Position numbers and translations under genes: made by a program. The notes beneath the pieces were generated by a model, which was not told the DNA's origin, did no database searches, and was given only the letters and a program-made list of their open reading frames with translations. A DNA stretch of 6,034 nt from Natrialbaceae archaeon B1-Br10_E2g27 (GTDB taxonomy: Archaea > Halobacteriota > Halobacteria > Halobacteriales > Natrialbaceae): positions 1 through 6,034 of the forward strand of contig LKMM01000166.1 of assembly GCA_001563885.1 (NCBI GenBank). Reading direction: 5' to 3'. Positions within the stretch are counted from its first letter, which is position 1, and each line of letters starts with the position of its first letter. Below are positions 5,960 through 6,034 of this stretch, one piece after another.

Positions 5960-6034
5960 GCCGAGTGTGGCGTTCGAGGTTCCAACCCGCACTCAGAGGG
6001 AACCGGCAGCATACCGGCGAAACTCTCGTTTTCT

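Larger units (their letters stand above)
5911..5960 (-). mobile_element. Putative right end of an IS200/IS605 (IS1341-type) element
   Basis: Read on the minus strand the segment runs GGATTCCACG, CTTCAGGG, CGTGGAGGAGGTCA. A short hairpin flanked by GGATTCC on one side and GGAGGAGGTCA on the other resembles, from memory, the 3' end of haloarchaeal tnpB elements, where the TnpB guide RNA also ends. If so, the element body and tnpB would lie to the right of the window on the minus strand, with the outer boundary near 5911, about 50 nt after the PLP gene. No transposase motif is visible inside the window. It could instead be a solo remnant or an unrelated hairpin. Confidence 0.4.
5845..6034 (-). 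other. Open reading frame entering from the right edge, possible C-terminal tail of a TnpB-type gene
   Basis: On the minus strand one frame stays open from the window edge (first full codon at 6033) to a TGA at 5847-5845, about 62 residues reading ENESFAGMLPVPSECGLEPR and onward. It has no start in the window, runs through the hairpin region and overlaps the end of the PLP gene by 14 nt. It could be the end of a gene lying to the right, such as the tnpB of the putative IS element, or a chance open frame in GC-rich DNA. I recognise no catalytic motif. Two other minus frames across the hairpins are also open for long stretches, so openness alone is weak evidence. Confidence 0.18.

Noticed and set aside
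5780..5992. Minus-strand 70-codon frame starting at a GTG and crossing the hairpins
   Set aside because: It overlaps the end of the PLP gene deeply, starts at a weak codon and has no recognisable domain.
1..6034. A defence system, CRISPR array, prophage or other new multi-gene system
   Set aside because: No repeat-spacer pattern, nuclease, toxin-antitoxin or phage structural signature is visible; the genes are mostly conserved housekeeping families, with only a possible transposon end at the right edge.

Overview
The window looks like chromosomal DNA from a halophilic archaeon (class Halobacteria, perhaps the Natrialbales). GC content is high, the proteins are rich in Asp and Glu, codons end in G or C, CTAG is rare (three sites found by eye), and several genes have a TATA-like box about 28 nt before an ATG with no Shine-Dalgarno, as in leaderless haloarchaeal transcripts. 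Family assignments come from reading translated motifs by eye; no database was searched.

Layout. Minus strand, left part: the N-terminal 378 residues of a bifunctional NAD(P)H-hydrate epimerase/dehydratase (nnr, 1-1136, cut by the left edge). Upstream of it on the same strand is a protein with a zinc finger at each end and a long acidic linker (1249-2085). A 108-nt divergent intergenic region (2086-2193) carries a candidate TATA box for each direction. Plus strand from there: a 99-aa winged-helix-like protein (2194-2493), a YgfZ/GcvT-fold folate-binding protein (2584-3693), a succinylglutamate desuccinylase/aspartoacylase-family hydrolase (3767-4726) and, one nucleotide later, a PLP-dependent threonine synthase-like enzyme with an N-terminal zinc ribbon (4728-5858). 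The last 176 nt (5859-6034) hold no convincing complete gene. They do hold two overlapping hairpins that resemble, from memory, the right end of haloarchaeal IS200/IS605 (IS1341-type, TnpB) elements, and a minus-strand open frame entering from the right edge.

How the genes work together. Most of the window is housekeeping: repair of damaged NAD(P)H hydrates (nnr), a YgfZ-type protein usually tied to Fe-S enzymes or tRNA thiolation, and a tightly coupled hydrolase/PLP-enzyme pair that probably acts in amino-acid metabolism. I see no defence system, CRISPR array, rRNA or tRNA. The points most worth a second look are the replaced zinc-ligand His in the hydrolase, the uncharacterised two-zinc-finger protein with a repeated acidic motif, and the possible transposon end at the right.
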